This document shows, one piece after another, positions 23,375 through 36,183 of a stretch of DNA of 64,000 nt. The DNA comes from Conchocele bisecta (lineage: Eukaryota; Mollusca; Bivalvia; Lucinida; Thyasiridae). Location: positions 4,176,036 through 4,240,035 of the forward strand of contig CM055267.1 of NCBI GenBank assembly GCA_029237695.1, given 5' to 3'. The translations under genes were made by a program, and so were the position numbers. A model generated the notes under the pieces. That model was not told the origin of the DNA. It did no database searches and saw nothing but the letters and a program-made list of their open reading frames with translations. Each line of letters starts with the position of its first letter. Position 1 is the first letter of the stretch.

Positions 23375-24340
23375 CTATCGTTCCTGTTTCCAGAGGAATC
23401 CTTCTTGAAAACGAGATACGTTTGCTACATCAACCTTTCTTTGTGTACACGATGACAATCCATACTTCCAGATGTTCATGGAGTTGAGGATCAGGATATT
23501 CTGGTTGCCAATGATGGCAATGGGTGGCTCTGATAGATCAGGATGTATATGTACCTCCCATTCCACCCAGTCTTTTTGTCTGACACCCAGAAAGGTAGAT
23601 ATTGTATCACAACCATTTAGTAAAAGGAAGCTATGACGTAAGAGGCGCTCCTGTGGTCCGACTTAACGGGCGATACCATGGACAGTGATGTTCCTGAAGA
23701 TTTTATCAGTGCGGAATGCGACCCAAAGCTCGGTTAGAGAAATTATCGAAACTGAAACACGCCTATCACAACAATATCACTCTCGACAAGCTGCATCATC
23801 GCTTTGATGTGTCCTTGCTGCGTAATTTCTGATATATATGCAGAAAGATCCGGCTGTGCCTCTTGGTGGATGCAGCGGGTGATGCAGTTCATGTCTGCTG
23901 TAGTGTTGCATGTTACTGCATTGTCATCGTGTATGGTGTACACATCTACATGGGTGAGTAGTGTTGAAGCAGTTTCGACTACTGACTTGACATGGAAATG
24001 GAATAGCTTCCCCTTGTTGTCCTGGTTAGCAAAGGAACTTCTTCCAGTCGTGTAGAACCAGTGTCTGAGCTTCGACGATATCAGTCGCACCTTGGGTGCC
24101 TCGCTTCGACTAAGCTTGCGATTTGAAGCAGTTTTCTGGATACACGTCAGAGGCAATGTCCAGCCACATTGGTTGGTGTAGTTGTATATTTGCAGACGTT
24201 ACTTATGATGAATGGCATGAAATGACGACTAACATACTGCTCAATGTCAATGGCCTTAATTGGTCTCACCATGTGAACCACATCAGCTGCACCGTCCATG
24301 ATCTTCATGCAGAGATGTGGTGTTTGAATTTCCAAGGCAG
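23375..24340 (-). pseudogene. Fossil of a widespread mobile-element ORF (HEEADT / VDSDIVVI type)
   Basis: On the minus strand the upstream part gives MDGAADVVHMVRPIKAIDIE, then CITRCIHQEA and YISEITQQGHIKAMMQ followed by ESDIVVIGVF. I know this order (a C-HEEADT box, then GH and V-[TS]D-[VI]VV) from very common transposon-associated predicted proteins in molluscs and cnidarians. Downstream, another frame gives ELWVAFRTDKIFRNI and NGCDTISTFLGVRQKDW, the equivalent of the family's later GCDT box. The frame changes between the halves, a stop lies at about 23670, and the HEEADT box reads HQEAQP, so it is inactive. The molecular function of the family is not known to me. Confidence 0.6.
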
Positions 24341-24796
24341 AATACCGCGAACATTTTAACTGATCAGAGTTGGCTTGATTTGGAAATGGAAAGAATTTCG
24401 CTGATTTTCAAACCGAAAGATGTCGTTCACGTTGAAATCAGGGCAAGATTGAATCATAATGAGGAGATACTGAAAGTTTGCCGAACTTTTAGGTTTGAGT
24501 CGGTGCGATTAGCAAAGATGAAGAAGCATGACCTGTTGATTGTTCCGATAACAGCTGAGACTATAATGTCTCCATCAAGCAAATGATCGTTGTTGCTGTG
24601 CAGGCACGTCGTTAGGCGGAGGCCTGGAAGCCTGGGCTTCAACATAATTTCCAAACATACCCTTTTTGTGTTACTGTTATAAACTTGTACAAGATATTTA
24701 GTAAATATTTGCCCCGAAAAAATGGTGGTTTGCCCCCGGACTCCACACCCCCACCCATCCCACATAGCGTGCTCCCTCACTTTGCGAGCTCCATTG

Positions 24797-24900
24797 TAGT
24801 TGCGAACAGTATATCTTGCTCAATTTACTTCCGTACCGTCCGTACGTAGCTGGCCACGGACGGTGCGGGAGTCGATTGCAATAGTTACTGTTCGCAACTA
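24797..24900. mobile_element. 104-bp MITE with 15-bp inverted ends and 9-bp target duplication
   Basis: The element starts TAGTTGCGAACAGTA and ends with its reverse complement. It is flanked on both sides by GCTCCATTG (24788-24796 and 24901-24909). A 9-bp duplication is typical of Mutator-like elements. No coding capacity. Confidence 0.8.
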
Positions 24901-25049
24901 GCTCCATTGGATCACACACCTGGGCTTCAGCTTTAGACATGGTATGGCGACGTCCCTGCTGTGCGTTTGCTGTACCGCCGCAGAATTCATACACCCGTTT
25001 GATAACAAACGGGACGTAGTATGTATTCACATTGTACGGGTGGGCGGGC

Positions 25050-25340
25050 ACAACTTTTCCACGCAATAACTAGAGATATGCTTGACGGATCGCAACCAAA
25101 TTCAGTATACAGGTTTATCACGGGAAGATGAAGAATCCCTATTGTGCTAATTTTGTTATGTCTTATATCCCGTTTGTCGCCATTTGTATTAATTTTCGCA
25201 CTCGGTATCCTTGTCCACACAATAACTAGAGTTCTACTTGACGGATCACAACCAAATTTGGTACACATGTTTAGCATGAACAGCGGAAGAACCATATTGG
25301 TTTTCAGTTATCTCCCCTTGTTGATTGGCCATGTCTTGAC
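25050..25340. repeat. Two units of a 156-bp repeat; relatives at 51820-52035
   Basis: CAATAACTAGAG and CTTGACGGATC followed by ACCAAATT recur at about 25064 and 25220. Each unit ends with a short GGAAGA-type block. The same pattern occurs at 51830 and 51990. Frames through it are by-products of the repetition. Confidence 0.75.
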
Positions 25341-25811
25341 GTGCTTCGATAGTGTGACCTTCGATACTCTGGTAGAATTTGTGTTCAATATTGTTTCAAG
25401 TTTTAGTTTCTGAGGGGTATACACATCAGTGTTACTGATTTCTTTTTCCATGGAGTTACCTCCCCTTGTATACTGACTACACCTCGACGGGCGTATATTG
25501 TGACATTGGGCACGTACTTTTGTTCCTGCCTGTTTCTGAAGAGGCACTGAACCGCAAAACACATAACACATATCAGCATGATCACAGGTCTGTCATCTTT
25601 GGACAAGATTTTGTGCTGCAGACTGTTTTGGGAAATGTATTTGCGCTGAAAACCCATTAATCTGACAGTGATATGCGTGCAGAAAATCGGCAGAATGGAT
25701 ACATTTACAGTACGCAAATAAACAAAGATGTCACCCAACATCCTTCAGGCGTTCCTATCTGACTTTTCCAGAAACAATTTGACAAATAAATAGCCAGAAA
25801 CACATAGAAAT

Positions 25812-25896
25812 GAAAAGTCATGCAGAGCATTATATTGTTATTAGCCGATCAAATCAGGGTTCAATATATGTCCGCATTTTAGTAGTTACTGAGTCT

Positions 25897-25928
<32 letters not shown>

Positions 25929-26804
25929 GCGAGTGAGTATTGGTGTTTAACGGCCTATCAACAGCTAAGGTCATTTAAGGCCGTGCCAACGGGTTGTACT
26001 ATCCCGCATTAAACGGGTCCACGATGAGGAAAATGGTTTAAATCGACTCGAAGCTGCGCGTTTAAATAGTAAATTACATTTTTTTAATGTGCGCACTGGT
26101 CATTTAAAAAGGGGCCCATCCGTGATTGTTTGCGCGATGTCGGGCGCAAGACAATCAATAATTTGCGGCATTGACAATAATTAAGGGGGATTGCCGCAAT
26201 CGCGCGTGCTGGATGCATCCCTGCCATCCCTGCATGATACGTAAACAAATCAAAGTTCGCTATGAAGGGCAATTCTTCGTTTTGATTGGTGGAAAATTTT
26301 GTGAATATTAACTAGCGTCAAATGACGCGCATACGCGATCCAATGGGATAAACCCGAGATGCTGGGGTTGCTAGTCGGAGGAGATTTTGAGCAGAGGTCG
26401 ATTATAAATTAGCCGAATAAACACATTTTACGCGATTATACGTGGCTGAAACTTGTTCTGTTTAATAAATAAAAGCTTTAAATTAGCCAAATAATCGGCG
26501 TATGTTGGCGTATATGGCCATTAGAGCCAACTATGGACTTCAACAACAACAACTTCCGGGTTCAATCTCTTCCGGCGTTCAGCTCATTACGTATTCAAAA
26601 TTGTGTTATTTGGCTATATTTAAAGTTTTAAACGGAGATAATTGCCAAAAACGCAAACTTTATCGGTTGATGCAATTTGGAAGTGATACAGCAAAATTCG
26701 CGTTCGTAGATTACCGAATAGCGGAGAAAAGGGTTGCTACAAACTTTTTCAGAATTCGATGGATGACCAATATATTAGCCGATCTATAAATAGATCGGCT
26801 AATA
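25812..26804. mobile_element. Copy 3 of the three-copy element, inverted
   Basis: It reads as the reverse complement of copies 1 and 2: AAAAGTCATGCAGAGC, then TTATTAGCCGATC (25838-25850), a poly-G run where copy 1 has poly-C, the shared GGGGATTGCCGCAATCGCGC block, and an end palindrome (26774-26802) like that of copy 2. Similarity to copy 1 is high, suggesting recent activity of the family. Confidence 0.7.
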
Positions 26805-27826
26805 ATAAAGATTTTGTTTATGGTTTCTTGAACATGACCTTGACCTTGAAAGTGTGACCATGTTTATGTAAATATATAGCACCACATGGAGCTGAAATAT
26901 GCCGATAGCAGCTTTCGATTGGCGGCCATCTTGGATTTGGCCAAATATGGATGATAAGGTGAACATTCAGATTGCTTAATTCCATTAACATTCTTGAAAG
27001 GCATAACATGAAGATCATCTGTGCCAAATGTAGGAAAGTTAGCCAGATGTGCGAATTTATGGCCTTTTGGGAAACTACCGTCCCTCACTAATATGCAGCA
27101 TATGCTCAATAAATGTAAATCCAGTATCCAATTTGTGAGGATTGAAATAGTATTTATGGAAATATAGGAGTTGTAACAGGTGTCCAAGTTTTTTTGGGCC
27201 ACCTTGTACATAGTATCAGTATTATTATCTGGCGTGTAGTCGTACTGCGGTAGTTCGCACCCGTGGGACAGGTGACGTTTTAACACATGTGGGTTAATAT
27301 ATGCGTGGACACCACGGGGAGTGGAGGTGCTCATGTCTCTGCCACAGTAGGCCATGATGTCCAGGCAACTAAGTTATCACACTTTATTATGTAAGTGAGC
27401 CACATATAACAAATATAACCAGAACAGCAAGTTAGCTCAAGCTCATCCGAATTTTCTGCCTGCCCTTGCCTGCTTCTGGCCACGGCTTGCCTTGGAGCTG
27501 TCTGGATGCGGCAACTCTGTGGACGAACATATCACGTGTTCTTACAGACTATATGACACCAACGTGTGTGTCGAGTGCCGCCAGGGTGGGTTGGTTCTAC
27601 ACGGAAACCCGTTTTGCTCTGCAACACTAGTGCCAGGTTCTATACACAGTTAATTACACCCCCCCCCCCCATCTCTCTCTCTCTCTTCTTCCCGCCTCAC
27701 GTGTACCGGAACACTGCGCGGAATTACACGACCGTTGTGGACCTAAGCAGTGTCCCATTTCCGAAATGCACACAATTATATACACATAATGATATATGTC
27801 TGCCTCGCACCAGCATATATCACATA

Positions 27827-28052
27827 TAACAGGGTCGGCTCCAGGACTTATGTCCAGAGGGGTGTGGATTTCAAATGAGACCCATATGATCGTCAACTTT
27901 CATAAATTCAGATTCTCATCAAAAGTATATGTTCACTTTGAGTGAAAAATAGGGAAATATTCTGATCTTTCCACGTAAAAAATGGGTTAAACACTAAACT
28001 TGACCAATTTTAGAGGGGGCGTGGCACCTCCCCCGCCTGAATCCGCACCTGT
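27827..28052. mobile_element. Short GC-ended inverted-repeat element
   Basis: It opens ACAGGGTCGGCTCCAGG and closes GCCTGAATCCGCACCTGT, an imperfect inverted pair, with an AT-rich middle and a GGGGGCGTGGCACCTCCCCC hairpin near the right end. The ends resemble hAT-type MITEs, but I could not fix a clear 8-bp target duplication. Confidence 0.4.
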
Positions 28053-28427
28053 ATAACACTTCAACATTCGGCCTTTTTGGACATATATGTTCGGGTATGG
28101 AAGGTCTTCGAGCCAATTTCCACCCTTAAATATGAGAAAACAAAATAAAATTAGGTTGACACATTGTGTGGACGAATATTTACGTTATCGCGTGAGCATT
28201 AACGCATGTGAATAACAGAATACTCGAGTAACGGGCACCTGGCAATCGAATAGACCCAATTAATTAGCCGAACTATTTTTGCTCGATGTTTTATAACAAA
28301 TAGTGCCACACATATATTGGATTATTTAGTTTTATATTTCAATATAGTGAATCTATTATGTAAATCGTAATACTTTGCAAATATCACGCGCTGTAATGCC
28401 AATTAATACCAGCTACTGTACTGATAA

Positions 28428-28550
<123 letters not shown>

Positions 28551-28813
28551 TAATCTTATCAGTTTTGATTTTCATATCTACTATAACTTTAATACCATAA
28601 GATCTATTCAATTTGATGATGAAATGTAAATAAATGGCTACATTGATCAATCCTCGGGGAAACACAGACTTCCTGGTCCAAAATAATGAACATTTTCAGT
28701 TATAAAATGTCAACATGTACGATCTAAAAGGTGCGGTGATGATGTAAATTAGGTGGATGATAATATAGGCGTTGATAAACCTTTGTCAAGGAAGCCTAAT
28801 AATTATCCCTAGT

Positions 28814-29015
28814 TGTGGAGCTCGTGGTCGAGCGGTCTGAGGCGTCGGACTGCTGATCTTACGGTCGTGGCTTCTGCTAGGTTCGGAGGCGTATGTTGTG
28901 TCCTTGAGCAAGACACTTTATCCACACTGTTTCAGTCCACCCAGCTGTAAATGGGTACCGGCTAAATACCGGGAACCTCTATTGTATTTGATTGTATATA
29001 CATGTACTTATGAAT
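28814..29015 (+). mobile_element. tRNA-Ser-derived SINE in GRB2 intron 1
   Basis: The head reads GCTCGTGGTCGAGCGGTCTG, then CGGACTGCTGATC, close to a tRNA-Ser 5' half with a GCT anticodon, and has a B-box-like GGTTCGGAGG. The body contains CCTTGAGCAAGACACTTTAT and CAGTCCACCCAGCTGTAAAT, a conserved central domain shared by SINEs of many animals, including bivalves. The tail is AT-rich (TATTTGATTGTATATACA). It is in the same orientation as GRB2. I do not assign a family name. Confidence 0.75.
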
Positions 29016-31168
29016 AAAATATGATCATACACACTGTTGCAATATCAATTAAGGGAAAACAATACGAAACGGGCTGAAATGCTTATATCCGGCCTCTAAC
29101 ACTGTTTGAACTGTATGAACTATGAATTCTCTTGTTACTTAATTGATGCTCGGGGTGGATGGAGGCGGCAGCACAATTTACCCAAATCTAATTAATTCTA
29201 CCCAAAACTTCATTAAACATAACATTTATGATTATATACTTTATCTACAATATATTGGTTACACGAAACACCCAAATATAGTCTAAATACATGTAAATAC
29301 ATGTAAATTTACTACAAATGCACCATAGATAGTGTCGGGTAGAAGTGTACATCATACATTGACCTAACACCATCATATGTAGTGAAAATAATCAGTTAAA
29401 TTGGCCATATTCTCGATTAATGCGCATTGAAATACCAATGATATGGGAAATACATGCAAATATAGTTTAACCTATATAAATACCGCAAAGATTCTAATAG
29501 ACGCCCACCCCACACTTTTTACGTTGAAAATGACACATTTTTTGGCTGTTCTAATAAAGGTCCAGTAGTGTACTAACTTGAAACAAAATCGGAGCTAATT
29601 GTCCAACTAGATTTCTTTTCTTTCCATTATTTCGAAGGCAACTTCCTTGAAAATCGGGGGGAAAAAAACATAATTGCTACTTTCACTTTCAAATGCGGAA
29701 GCGAAATTCGACTGTTTCCGGTGTCACAGTAAATTCCTCATCAGCAGTAGCTATTTGCACGGACAGGGCTATCAGAATTTACATGGTTACGGAGACGCCT
29801 TTTTCAAAGCATCTCGAACCCATCTCGTATAATATGGGATGAGCAAAAATAAGTATGGCTTGTTCTGGACGTGGCCCTGGGACGAAATTAATCGCACTGG
29901 TACGGATCGAAACGTCCACAGTCCGAAACTATTATTTTCCGCCCTTTTTGGGATACTTGCATATTTTACTAAAATGCCCCACAAATACACCCTGAAACGT
30001 AGACTACCAGTGTGTACATCGGCTTACCTCACCAAACGTTATATATAATCTATCTGGATGTGTCGGTGTAGACCCTGATATATGTCCACTCCCGCTCCTT
30101 TGGAGACGTATGCATGTGTCATGACGCATAGGTACATATCGTAAGTACAGGTTATTTATTAGTTGAGTTTATATTCAGGATTCATTATTGGCGTCAATAT
30201 TTCAGCGATCATAATGAAAAGCAGCGTGCATAATGAAACTGAAGACGGTGATCAGAACCTACACTGGTTGCAACTGTCTGTTGACATTTTCTAAGGTATA
30301 CAAGTTTCCCTTGTTAATTTCACTTTCTCGTTTACCAGCGTATAACTCAATTGAAATATACAGACACAATCAGGGGAGATCATGTTTTATTAGGCAGGTG
30401 CCATAAACCTGTCAGTGGAATTGATTGCCACGTGAAGAAAAATATAATTGTGTTGCAATGACCAAATTGCCAATGTACATGTTTACAGTTTTACCAGTGT
30501 CCACCCTCTGAGCCACAAATCATTATGACACATGTCTGTCATTTACAAATCCATGTTGCGTTAAAGATGGTTGCAGACGTAATCATGATATACAGTGTGT
30601 ACCATTTGGTACATGAATATCCGCGCAATCTGACCAGTCTATATGCCGGTGGTTCGTCACTGCATTGGTACTAATACGTCTGCTGATAAAGGTGCAGATT
30701 ATATATTACACACATGTACAAGTTGATCAGGATATACATAGTTTGCATTGTAGTAGCGAATATATACGTGTTGCTACATGATTGTTATATATGGTAAGTC
30801 AGGAAATACAATGTTTGCCATTTAGTCCGGAAATCTATGCAGGAAAATGAGGGTATTAGTAGGTCTGAATATAATAATGATTGTTCTCATTAAAGTCCGC
30901 GAATTTAACTATGATGTATGCAATTACATAATTATTTCAGTTTATCCAGATATATACGGTACTGTTCGCCATTTGGAACGTGGATCTCTGTGTAGCTTCT
31001 GTACAAATAGCACACTGACTGCTGTAGCATGATAACGATAATATATGGCTTGTTACTTAGAGGCAATACGAGTGTTTCATTGATGGAATGGCGAACAGTG
31101 CAGCTCCTGATCTGACTACGGATACACGGTCTGATCTGGATCTCCACTGGTCGCAAAACCCATAAGTA

Positions 31169-31353
31169 AAGAGAACACAATTTGGAAACTTTCCTAGTCA
31201 ATATTGATTATCCAGAGCATAAAATGGACGCCTACAGTGATGACAACGATGAATTGACCATATTCAGTACATAGAGTGTCCACCTTGTGTGATCACTGTA
31301 GGCGATCCGTTTTATGCCGGGATATCAATATTGACTAGGAAATTGTGTTCTCT
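31169..31353. mobile_element. 185-bp foldback MITE
   Basis: AGAGAACACAATTT at the left matches AAATTGTGTTCTCT at the right; further paired blocks are TCCTAGTCAATATTGAT and ATCAATATTGACTAGGA, and CGCCTACAGTGAT with ATCACTGTAGGCG. GTA lies on both sides, compatible with a TA target duplication. Confidence 0.75.
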
Positions 31354-31489
31354 GTACTGCAGTATTTGAAATGAAGGGTGTTGTTGTCTTTTCATTGTTT
31401 ACACAATCTATTTAAACACATGCATCTAATGTTTTGATGCAGTAGTTTCAGATTAGATTCAGCATTAAAAACATTTTACATCAGGTTTT

Positions 31490-31760
31490 TGTCTCGCCGG
31501 CGAAAGTGGAAAGCGAAACTAAGGTTTTGCTTTTCCGGAGTCGTCGTCATCATTCAATGTTAAGGTTTCGTGTTACGGTCATTACTTCAACACCTTATCA
31601 GCTACAGTCATCAAACATTATACATACCTTTACTATGATATGTACATGAATATAGGACTATTCTCGGGGGTCAAGGTCAAGGCCCCAGGGTCAAGGTCAA
31701 GGCGGAACAAGGCGGAACAAGGCGAGACATTTGATTCCGCGGAATTCTTGTTAAACATAA
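31490..31760. repeat. Dispersed repeat with GTCTCGCCGGCGAAAGTGG and GGTCAAGGCGGAACAAGG blocks
   Basis: The right half (AGGTCAAGGCGGAACAAGG, then GATTCCGCGGAATTCTT) recurs at 62385-62450. Short CAAGGTCAAGGC direct repeats lie inside. No gene. Confidence 0.6.
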
Positions 31761-31944
31761 TAACAAAATATCGAACCATTTTATTCTGTAAAGTTTCTTT
31801 TGGCCTTAAGTATATGTATCTGATCAGTGACGTTCAATGTGTTCAAGTTAACGCAGGAAATCAAAATATCTCATGATATCCTTTTTCTTTTTTGGCGGAC
31901 AAACAAACATGAAAACATGTCGTACATATATCAGCGTCATATAT

Positions 31945-34069
31945 ACAGTACACTCAGAGTGCTTTGTGCCTTTTCCACTCTCTCACGGTGGGAGGAATTT
32001 TCTCAGAGTGGGACAATCACGGTGGGAGTTATGTGCCTCCCACGGTGACCGTATATTTTACCTGTATTACCACCGCGGACGGAGACCAAGCTGGACGAAC
32101 TTCCAATAGCCATAAAACGGCCACGGTGTTCCCCCGTGATACGACGCCGCATTCCACCGGGACGCCAGGCTGGCTTACCTGTACATTGTACAGTCATTGC
32201 GTAGTAACCAAACATTTACACTTATTCTGACTTACGTTTGTGTTTTTTTATTCATTTTATTTTATAAATATATACATTTTTCCTTTCAAACAAACATATT
32301 TCTTAACAAGAACAAAACATGAGAATCGTCTCCTAAACACATGAGAATCATCTCGCGCTTTGGCATCGAGAAATCGCCTTCCGCTGAAGCTTTTGTAAAT
32401 ACAGGGTTTGCTCATGGTGTGTAAAACGGATACGTCTTGAAATTTCGCTTTGCGCATGCATGCAAGTAAAACGCAATTCAAACGCGAGGCGAGAGCGCGA
32501 AAACGCACAACTGAATATAATATAATGTCCCATTTTCACCTCGCGATCTCACTTTGCGTTTTCGCGATCTGGCGCATGGATCGACATCGCGAAAACGCGA
32601 GAATGTAACTGGCCCTAACAGGACACTGTAGTATCATAATCGCCTTAGGAAACGATAATCATGTGCTGTAAAACATTATCTTAATTAAGAAATAGAAGAA
32701 ATGTGGATATTGGGGAATATGTCAGATACATATGAAAGGGTTTTCGCGATCACGTGTAGAAGTCGAGATCGAGTAAATGCGAGTTACACGACACTAACAG
32801 AACACCATTATAATTCTCGTGTTTTAGGAGGCAATTCTCATGTTTTGTCAAAAAAATAATATTATTTTTTCTAATAAACATATTTTGGCAGCATATGAGA
32901 ATTGTCTCCTAAAACGATTTACGTGTCGTGTTAGGGGGGACATGTTACGATCTACTGATGGTGAACACGTGTTGGTCTTCGCTAGTCACATATGCAATAA
33001 GCCCGGTTTTGTCCGATCACGTCATACATCACCATATGCACATGCGGTGACCTACTGGGACGTGTGTCGGTATTGGAAAGTGACACATCAAAGGTTACAA
33101 AATGACATCTAAAGGTTAAGTTGTGTCGATCGGATCTTTGAAACACGCCGACACAAGAGCAGCACATTTACAATCAATTACTCTAAAACAAATTTATTAA
33201 TGGAATGGAACTTATCTGTCTTATAGCATAGCGGTTTTCACCGCGTTTGATAAAAATATTTCTTCCATTTTATTGGTCGGAGAGAAGGTGTAGAATCTCA
33301 AAAAAAGGTAACGGAATCTTTATTTACTCAATAAATATGTACTGGCAGCACATCAGAATCGTCTCATGTGTTGTCAAGCCATGTTTTTATTGTCAGAAAT
33401 ATTGATGTTTGTCCACATTTGTTCCATTTCTTAATAAAAACATGTTTTGGCAGCACATGAGAATCGTCTCCTCTAAGACGATTTGTACATATGTTACAAT
33501 TTCGCGAAACGAAAATGAAACATATTCTCAACAAAACATGTTTCGCGTTTTTGCGATCTTGCGCATAGGCCGAGATCGCGAAAACGCGAAGCGTGATGGA
33601 TCGCGAAACGAAAATTTAACATATTCACAACAAAACATGTTTTGACAGTACTATGCATATGAGAATCGTCTCCTTTCGCAATCTTGCGCGTAGATCGAGA
33701 TCGCGAAAACGGGAAGCGTGATCGCGAGAGCTGAAACGAAAATGTAACGTATTCTCAACAAAACATGTTTTGACAGTACTGTGCATATGATACGATTTTC
33801 AAAGTTTTGTCAGCCATATATGCACTCCTCTCTGACCACATTACCTGTACACTGGCATGGTGATGCGCCGTGGGCTAATACGGTGGGTCACGGGGGAACG
33901 CGGTGTGCAGCAGATTCGGTCTTTAAAATATTCCCACGGTGGTGATTTTGCCTCTCCACCGTGACGGGTGAGATTTCCACCCGACACGGTGGGAGGAATG
34001 TTTATGCCCACTCTCCATCCGATCACGGGGTCGAGTGGGAAGAGGCACAATTCGCGCTGAGTGTACTGT
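31945..34069. mobile_element. 2.1-kb element with CAGTACACTCAG ends, pogo/Tc1-like, no transposase
   Basis: The left end reads TACAGTACACTCAGAGTG and the right end CGCTGAGTGTACTGTA, with TA on both outer sides. CAGT ends plus a TA duplication are typical of the pogo branch of Tc1/mariner. Inverted GC-rich subterminal zones with CACGGTGGGAGGAAT lie at 31980-32150 and 33850-34040. The core (32300-33800) repeats GAGAATCGTCTCC and GATCGCGAAAACG blocks. No transposase frame was found, so it is non-autonomous. Confidence 0.55.
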
Positions 34070-34647
34070 AAACGTGTATCGGAAATTACTTATTTTCATT
34101 TTTGTCCGTGAAAAAGAAATGTGGTTATCCGAGACATGTGCAATGGTTTATTTATCAGATTATGCATGTAATTAGTTCCACAATATTCCATTTACATGTA
34201 TACATTTATACAAAATTAAGAAAATATATAACAGTTCGACTTGAACTGAAAAATACTTCACATTGTATTGTTTTCTGGGATAAATGAATTAATTGCACAT
34301 ATTATTTTTGTGGACGAATAGAATAGAGTACGGTAAATACATGTATTCAAATACAATTGGCTATATATAATGAACAGTGTGGTCCTCATTTCCTTGACAC
34401 CGTAACTAAGCAGAGTATACGCAGTGTAACATCCAATTATTGTATGTACTGTAGTGTTACTGTAGATTGACATGCTTACGCTGGTCGCAGATTTAAAGTT
34501 GTACATATTCTCGTGCCGCCACTAATCCCTTATCTGAATTTCAACTGTCCTTATTACATGTGTAATTATGTACTTTGATAGGCAAAAGATAGACATGACA
34601 AAAATGACCTTATACACATACATGTACGTACTCTGTGCATAGCATAT

Positions 34648-36183
34648 ATGTGGTTGTGACTGGAGAAATGGAGCTAATGCGATTTGTGACAAGTGTAGCT
34701 CCTGACCAAACAGCAGGCTCCTGTAGCCTGATAACGATCTATATTGCTTGACCATCAATGGAATGGCAGTGCTGATCCTGATCAGACTGTGCCAGGGTTG
34801 GCCTGGAAATACCGGGGGCGGGAATTCCCGGGGGGGGCCGTCCCGGGAAATACTCCCCAAAGTGGGAAATACCGGGAAATATGAATTTTGATGTTATTAT
34901 TTGATAATTAAAGTTATTTAAATTAAGTTTTAAGCTCAGTAATAGTTAATTAAACAATCAACAACTTAATAATTAGATATAGGGGTTAATTACAATGTAT
35001 AGATCTGTTTCATTCCCAACTAGGGATACTCATCAGGTGGAATATTTGGCAACCATGACATTTATATTTTGGTTGTATTATTTTTTTGTAAATTACTTCT
35101 TCATTTTTTAGGAAGCATCTGAGTGTCTGCTAGATACAATTCACAAGGATAACGTCATCATGATCAGACTATGTTTAGACAACAGGCTGTTAATTGTCAA
35201 CGTTCTCCCACACTAATATTCGGTATCAAGAAATGACAATAAATGATCTTAGCATGCATGATGTGCATACATATAGTCTCTTACAAGTCTTATATGACTG
35301 ACAATATACTGTTGTTTTATGCTTTGCATTTGTATTATTTATTTTCATTATTATTATGACATTTATTTAACGTGAAGACTATGTATGAGATACAGTACCT
35401 AAAATCGTTAAAATTACCCAAAAGCCTACTAATGTCTACTTATTTGCATGTACATTGATGAGACTTTAATATACTTTAATAAACCATCAGACTATGACAA
35501 CAGGCTGTTAATTGTCAGCCTTCTCACACCTTTTGTGTCATACTGTATAATAAGAACCAAGGTGATCTGTATATGGTCATGTCAAGTTGTAAAACAATTA
35601 CACTTACACTGTACATGGATTATCCCTGTTATCAACAGGGATGTTCTCAAAATTCTAAAAGCAGCTTTTATTAGTGGCAGGTTACTATAGTAATGAGGGG
35701 TGTTCTCATATACAATAAAATAGACAGTTGGCAAATACTACATAGACTTGTATATAAGGAAAACTATTGTCTAGAAAATAAGTATGTTTTTTTCTCTAAA
35801 TAAACTTATTATTTCTTTTTTTATTGCAGAATGTTTTACCTGTAGGCTTATCAGTCTACACAGATATAAACCATAGTAGATATAGGGGAATATAGAGACT
35901 CATCTTCACATTTTTGGAATGAAAAAGACCAACAAGATTCATATTTCCCGGTATTTCCCAGTATTTCCCGGTATTTCCCGCCGTCCTGGGAAATACTCTT
36001 ACAGCAAACAAGATTCATATTTCCCGGTATTTCCCAGTATTTCCCGGTATTTCCCGCCGTCCTGGGAAATACTCTTATTTCCCGGGAAATTGCCAACCCT
36101 GGACTGTGCGGATACACCGGCTGATCTGGACATACGCTGGTCGCAAAGCCATATGCTCAATTTCTCCAGTCACAGCCACATAT
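34648..36183. mobile_element. Short inverted-repeat element split by a later hAT-like insertion
   Basis: It starts ATATGTGGTTGTGACTGGAG and ends CTCCAGTCACAGCCACATAT, the end pair of the element at 7961-8217. Its own sequence is 34648-34792 and 36110-36183; between them is the insertion with its target duplication. Confidence 0.8.
34793..36101. mobile_element. 1.3-kb non-autonomous hAT-like element with exact 8-bp target duplication
   Basis: The ends are CAGGGTTGGC and GCCAACCCTG. GACTGTGC flanks both sides (34785-34792 and 36102-36109). The inverted ends extend about 90 bp and are built from GGGAAATACCGGGAAAT units; the right end also has a tandem copy of a roughly 65-bp ATTTCCCGGTATTTCCC block (35936-36072). 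An 8-bp duplication and CAGGG ends are hallmarks of hAT transposons. No transposase is encoded. Confidence 0.85.

Noticed and set aside
26864..27355. 163-codon minus-strand frame
   Set aside because: It crosses dispersed repeat fragments also present elsewhere (21650-21830) and encodes no recognisable domain.
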